Shown: piece by piece, positions 6,769 to 8,780 of the stretch
How positions within the stretch are numbered: the first letter of the stretch is position 1
How the letters are laid out: each line of letters begins with the position of its first letter
Assembly: GCA_913773715.1 (NCBI GenBank)
Contig: CAJYHD010000738.1
Location: forward strand, 1-8,780
DNA from: an uncultured Sphingobium sp.
GTDB taxonomy: Bacteria > Pseudomonadota > Alphaproteobacteria > Sphingomonadales > Sphingomonadaceae
Length of the DNA stretch: 8,780 bases
Reading direction: 5' to 3'
Made by a program: the position numbers and the translations under genes
The notes under the pieces: model-generated
Seen by the model: only the letters and a program-made list of their open reading frames with translations
What the model was told of the DNA's origin: nothing
The model's database searches: none

Positions 6769-7149
6769 TCAGCAGCTCGCATATGAGGTTGGAAGCGCGG
6801 CGGTCAGGCCGCCGTTAGGCGTTACCGCGCCGATCGCCGGCACCTTGCCTGATGGCGACGTGTCCGCTCCATCTGGAGCTGCCACTGCGCCGTCGGCCGG
6901 AAAGAGATGGGTCGCCGGCACCGGTGCCGATTGAGGTGTGCCACGTGGCACACCATCGGCGGGGGCTGCCTCCGCTGCCGAGGTGGCGTTTCGTGGCGGA
7001 ATCGACGGGAGAACCGTCCCATAGAGATTGGCGGATCGCTTCTGCCGACCGTTGCACCGGGGCAGCTTCTCGTCTTTCGCAGCGCTCGCCGGAGCCGAGG
7101 GAGTGAGAGCCGCGAGGGCAAGAATGGCTAGTGCTGCACCGAGCTTCAT
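6769..7149 (-). CDS. Small exported protein in the virB7 slot, not a lipoprotein
   Basis: This 126-residue protein sits between virB6 and virB8, where VirB7 is usually encoded. It has a clear Sec signal peptide (residues 1-23, cleavage probably after APASA). There is no lipobox: the only cysteines are Cys32 and the C-terminal Cys126. A compact, polar segment KLPRCNGRQKRSANLYGTVL (28-47) looks like the conserved part. Residues about 52-115 are a low-complexity Ala/Pro/Gly/Asp linker, and codons 66-72 contain the second copy of the 20-bp palindrome. I chose the ATG at 7149 because GGAG lies seven bases upstream and the signal peptide begins there. The open frame upstream to 7218 overlaps virB6 and has no such support. 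By position it may be a VirB7-equivalent core component, but no sequence match to VirB7 is visible. Confidence 0.75.
   Translation of the reverse strand: MKLGAALAILALAALTPSAPASAAKDEKLPRCNGRQKRSANLYGTVLPSIPPRNATSAAEAAPADGVPRGTPQSAPVPATHLFPADGAVAAPDGADTSPSGKVPAIGAVTPNGGLTAALPTSYASC
6935..6954. promoter_or_regulatory. Perfect 20-bp palindrome, copy 2, inside a coding sequence
   Basis: This is the same 20 bases as at 454-473, in the same orientation with the same following A. It starts exactly on codon 66 of the virB7-slot gene and encodes GVPRGT plus two bases of a Pro codon. The host segment is a low-complexity linker that could tolerate an embedded DNA site. It lies about 170 bases upstream of the virB8 start. 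Binding by a ParB/KorB-like protein or local repressor is inferred from symmetry and repetition only. Confidence 0.55.
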
Positions 7150-7162
7150 GCCAGATCTCCGA

Positions 7163-8167
7163 TTAGCTGTTGTTGTAGAGGGTGCCGCCTGCGGCTCGCG
7201 CCTCAGCGCGACGGGCACGATTGGCCTGCCAGCGATTTACCGCTCGCTGTGGGGCGTTGGACCAAGCACGGCCGATCATCGGTGCAATCCCCCCGGTTGC
7301 GGCATTGGCAAACTGTGAAGCGAGTGACGCGCCGCCGCCGCCAAGACCTGCGGCCATTCCTGGTATCTGGAGGAAGAAGAAGAAGCCCAGCGCGTAGAAC
7401 CCGATGGCTTTAACCGCTGCGAGGATCAGCGAGTCATCCTGCGTGATCGCGTCGATAAACGCATCTGCTGCGTTCGCTATAAATACCGTTACGAGCAGCG
7501 CGAACGCTACGAGAATGACATAATTCACGATGCTCCCGAGCCATTGAAAGAAGAATGGTCGGGTTGAATCAAACAGGAGGGCGGCTACGAAAATAGGCCC
7601 AACGGCAGCAAGCAGAGAGAGCGCGAACAGCGCGAAGGCACAGATGGCGAACCCAAGCGCTGAAGCCAGCAAAGCCGCCAACATGATGACGACGTTGATG
7701 ATTTCACTAACGATGATCTCATCCCAGTTGTTTGGGATGCCCACGAGATTCTCACCTTCCTCGGCTGTATGCGCTGCGACAATCTCTTTGATATTGGCAA
7801 TGGCGCGGACCGCACCCTTCAATATGCCGTCGAAAAAACCGCCTAGACCATTTACATCTTGCGCACCGACAGCATTCGCGACCTCTCTTGGCAGCCCGTT
7901 CATCGCGAGCAAGCCAACCGAAGCGCCATAAAGCGTCGCTACAGCAAAAACGAGCGCAGCTAGTTTCAATCCTCGATAAACGAACTCGCGGAAGGGGTAT
8001 TCGACAGCGCCTCGTAGGATCGCGAGGCCCAAAAGGATGATGTAGATCGTAACTCCCACCCGTAAGGGGCCGGAGATCCAACCTACAACGCTGGCATAAG
8101 TAGCAATGACGCCTGCCAGGGCAGCGCTGAGCTGGTCGAACATCTCGGTATAGATATTGAAGCCCAT
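7163..8167 (-). CDS. virB6: VirB6-type polytopic inner-membrane channel protein
   Basis: This 334-residue, very hydrophobic protein forms part of the inner-membrane channel. Helices are visible at about residues 14-34, 37-53, 66-88, 155-177, 178-200, 212-233 and 251-272. The central periplasmic loop (about 90-150) is long, as in VirB6/TrbL proteins. The end of the membrane region is Gly-rich (GMAAGLGGGGASLAS, 270-284) and the tail (about 300-334) is Arg/Ala-rich and probably cytoplasmic. The ATG at 8167 (MGFNIYTEMF) is preceded by GGGGT about eight bases upstream. The frame remains open to 8263 but that extension would overlap the upstream gene and is Arg-rich, so I excluded it. It starts 28 bases after the EexN stop and ends 13 bases before the next gene. 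Confidence 0.93.
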   Translation of the reverse strand: MGFNIYTEMFDQLSAALAGVIATYASVVGWISGPLRVGVTIYIILLGLAILRGAVEYPFREFVYRGLKLAALVFAVATLYGASVGLLAMNGLPREVANAVGAQDVNGLGGFFDGILKGAVRAIANIKEIVAAHTAEEGENLVGIPNNWDEIIVSEIINVVIMLAALLASALGFAICAFALFALSLLAAVGPIFVAALLFDSTRPFFFQWLGSIVNYVILVAFALLVTVFIANAADAFIDAITQDDSLILAAVKAIGFYALGFFFFLQIPGMAAGLGGGGASLASQFANAATGGIAPMIGRAWSNAPQRAVNRWQANRARRAEARAAGGTLYNNS

Positions 8168-8195
8168 TACACGACCCCGAAAAATGCTGCGTCGA

Positions 8196-8501
8196 TTAGA
8201 TGCCGGCCTCTCGACGTAGCTTGTCAGTCTCAGTTTTGTTGAGAAGCAGTGTCTTGGCAGCATCGACGTTGTTGCAATTGTTCACGACAACGGCGGGCCA
8301 TGACATTGGTGGACGTTGTGATGCCTTCCACGCAGTGCAGATGCTATCTACCGTGGCCATCTCACCTTTGTTCTGCATAAAATACTTGGTGCTACGCAGC
8401 GGCATATCAGACCGAAGCTTGCTTTCGTCCGTCTTGAATTCCTTGGTTCCACATGCTGCGAGCGTCAGCAGCAACCCAGCAAAGCCAAGACCCCTGATCA
8501 C
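8196..8501 (-). CDS. eexN: EexN-family entry-exclusion lipoprotein
   Basis: This 101-residue lipoprotein has a short signal (1-16), lipobox LTLAAC and lipidated Cys17. EexN proteins sit in the membrane of plasmid-bearing cells and reduce entry of related plasmids. The mature part fits the family: TKYFMQNKGEM (38-48, the position of the usual TVxYY-type motif), then SIC (Cys55), and NNCNNVDAAKTLL (74-86), matching the conserved NCxNA-type ending with paired cysteines. Its place between virB5 and virB6 is, as I recall, where eex genes lie in IncN/IncW-type operons. The start is GTG at 8501, overlapping the virB5 stop by four bases (GTGA), with GGGG seven bases upstream. Its last 14 residues resemble the C-terminus of the preceding VirB5. 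Family assignment is from motifs and context. Confidence 0.8.
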   Translation of the reverse strand: MIRGLGFAGLLLTLAACGTKEFKTDESKLRSDMPLRSTKYFMQNKGEMATVDSICTAWKASQRPPMSWPAVVVNNCNNVDAAKTLLLNKTETDKLRREAGI

Positions 8502-8658
8502 GGATTGACCCCAACCTCAGTCCGAAGTTTGTCGATCTCCGCTCTGTTTGATGCGAGGCTGCGCTGATAATTGGCCTCTGCTTTTGCACGGCGCTGCAAC
8601 TCGATCGCCTGAAGGCCCATTTGATCGTTCATCATCTGCGCCTGCTCCAATTGGAGCC
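8498..8658 (-). CDS. virB5: VirB5 (pilus-tip component), 3' end only
   Basis: Only the last 52 residues are present before the sequence turns into an inverted copy of itself. The fragment begins near LQLEQAQMMNDQ and ends at EVGVNP with TGA. It is Gln/Ala/Lys/Glu-rich and helical with heptad-like spacing, as is usual at the end of VirB5/TraC proteins, which are exported minor pilins at the pilus tip. Its place directly before eexN and virB6 supports the assignment. The open frame continues to 8752, but those codons are the reverse complement of the same gene and should not be used as an N-terminus. The point where genuine sequence ends is uncertain between 8641 and 8658. Confidence 0.7.
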
Positions 8659-8780
8659 GCGCAGATGATGAACGATCAAATGGGCCTTCAGGCGATCGAG
8701 TTGCAGCGCCGTGCAAAAGCAGAGGCCAATTATCAGCGCAGCCTCGCATCAAACAGAGCGGAGATCGACAAACTTCGGAC
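8520..8780. repeat. Perfect 122-bp inverted repeat around a 17-base centre (fold-back)
   Basis: Bases 8520-8641 are the exact reverse complement of 8659-8780, without a mismatch. The spacer 8642-8658 contains the 14-bp palindrome GCTCCAATTGGAGC (8644-8657). The right arm runs to the last base of the window, so the true extent is unknown. Because the arms consist of an ordinary coding sequence (virB5 end) with no transposase or terminal-repeat character, an assembly or template-switching chimera is the most likely explanation. A real inverted duplication is possible but less likely. Confidence 0.97.
8659..8780 (+). pseudogene. Inverted duplicate of the virB5 3' end
   Basis: On the plus strand this arm encodes the same residues as the minus-strand virB5 fragment, starting with AQMMNDQMGLQ and open to the window edge at the codon for the Thr of KLRT. 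It has no start of its own and is cut by the edge. It is a mirror copy and not a second gene; treat as a probable artefact of the fold-back. Confidence 0.75.

Noticed and set aside
6798..6814. GC hairpin CGGCGG-TCAGG-CCGCCG near the virB8 start
   Set aside because: It lies inside the end of the virB7-slot coding sequence without a U-run; could tune virB8 translation but there is no support beyond the stem.
6048..6818. Plus-strand open frame of 256 codons opposite virB8
   Set aside because: It spans the virB8/virB9 junction and a second gene boundary in antisense, is Arg/Asp-rich, and is explained by GC-rich codon bias of the true genes.
8498..8752. Open frame giving an 84-residue protein with its own ATG at the right edge
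   Set aside because: Its N-terminal third is read from the inverted copy of the virB5 end, so the start is created by the fold-back and is not a true gene start.

Overview
The window is the distal half of a conjugative type IV secretion (T4SS) operon of the VirB/D4 (P-type) class. All recognisable genes lie on the minus strand, so transcription runs from right to left. The composition is GC-rich, coding is dense, and the proteins read like plasmid or integrative-element transfer proteins of an alphaproteobacterium, possibly a sphingomonad. That assignment is an impression from protein style and has no direct marker behind it.

In transcription order the layout is: the 3' end of virB5 (up to about 8658), an EexN-type entry-exclusion lipoprotein (8501-8196), virB6 (8167-7163), a small exported protein in the virB7 slot (7149-6769), virB8 (6767-6075), virB9 (6078-5239), virB10 (5237-4041), virB11 (4044-3034), virD4 (3044-1242), and a stand-alone LPD7-domain protein (1240-503). 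Nearly every junction is a 4-base overlap or a TGA-C-start junction with one base between genes, so translation is probably coupled. No promoter is visible in the window; it should lie upstream of virB5, beyond the right edge. virB1 to virB4 and a relaxase catalytic domain are also not present.

The products form one machine. VirB7-slot protein, VirB9 and VirB10 would make the outer-membrane core. VirB6 and VirB8 form the inner-membrane platform. VirB11 and VirD4 are the ATPases for assembly and substrate coupling. VirB5 is the pilus-tip component and EexN would block redundant DNA entry. The LPD7 protein probably works with the relaxase/DNA-processing side.

Two further signals stand out. First, an identical perfect 20-bp palindrome with a CACGTG core, resembling parS, occurs once just downstream of the operon (454-473) and once in frame inside the virB7-slot gene (6935-6954). 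Second, the last 261 bases (8520-8780) are a perfect inverted repeat with 122-bp arms that folds the virB5 end back on itself, most likely an assembly or amplification chimera. The left 450 bases hold no convincing gene.
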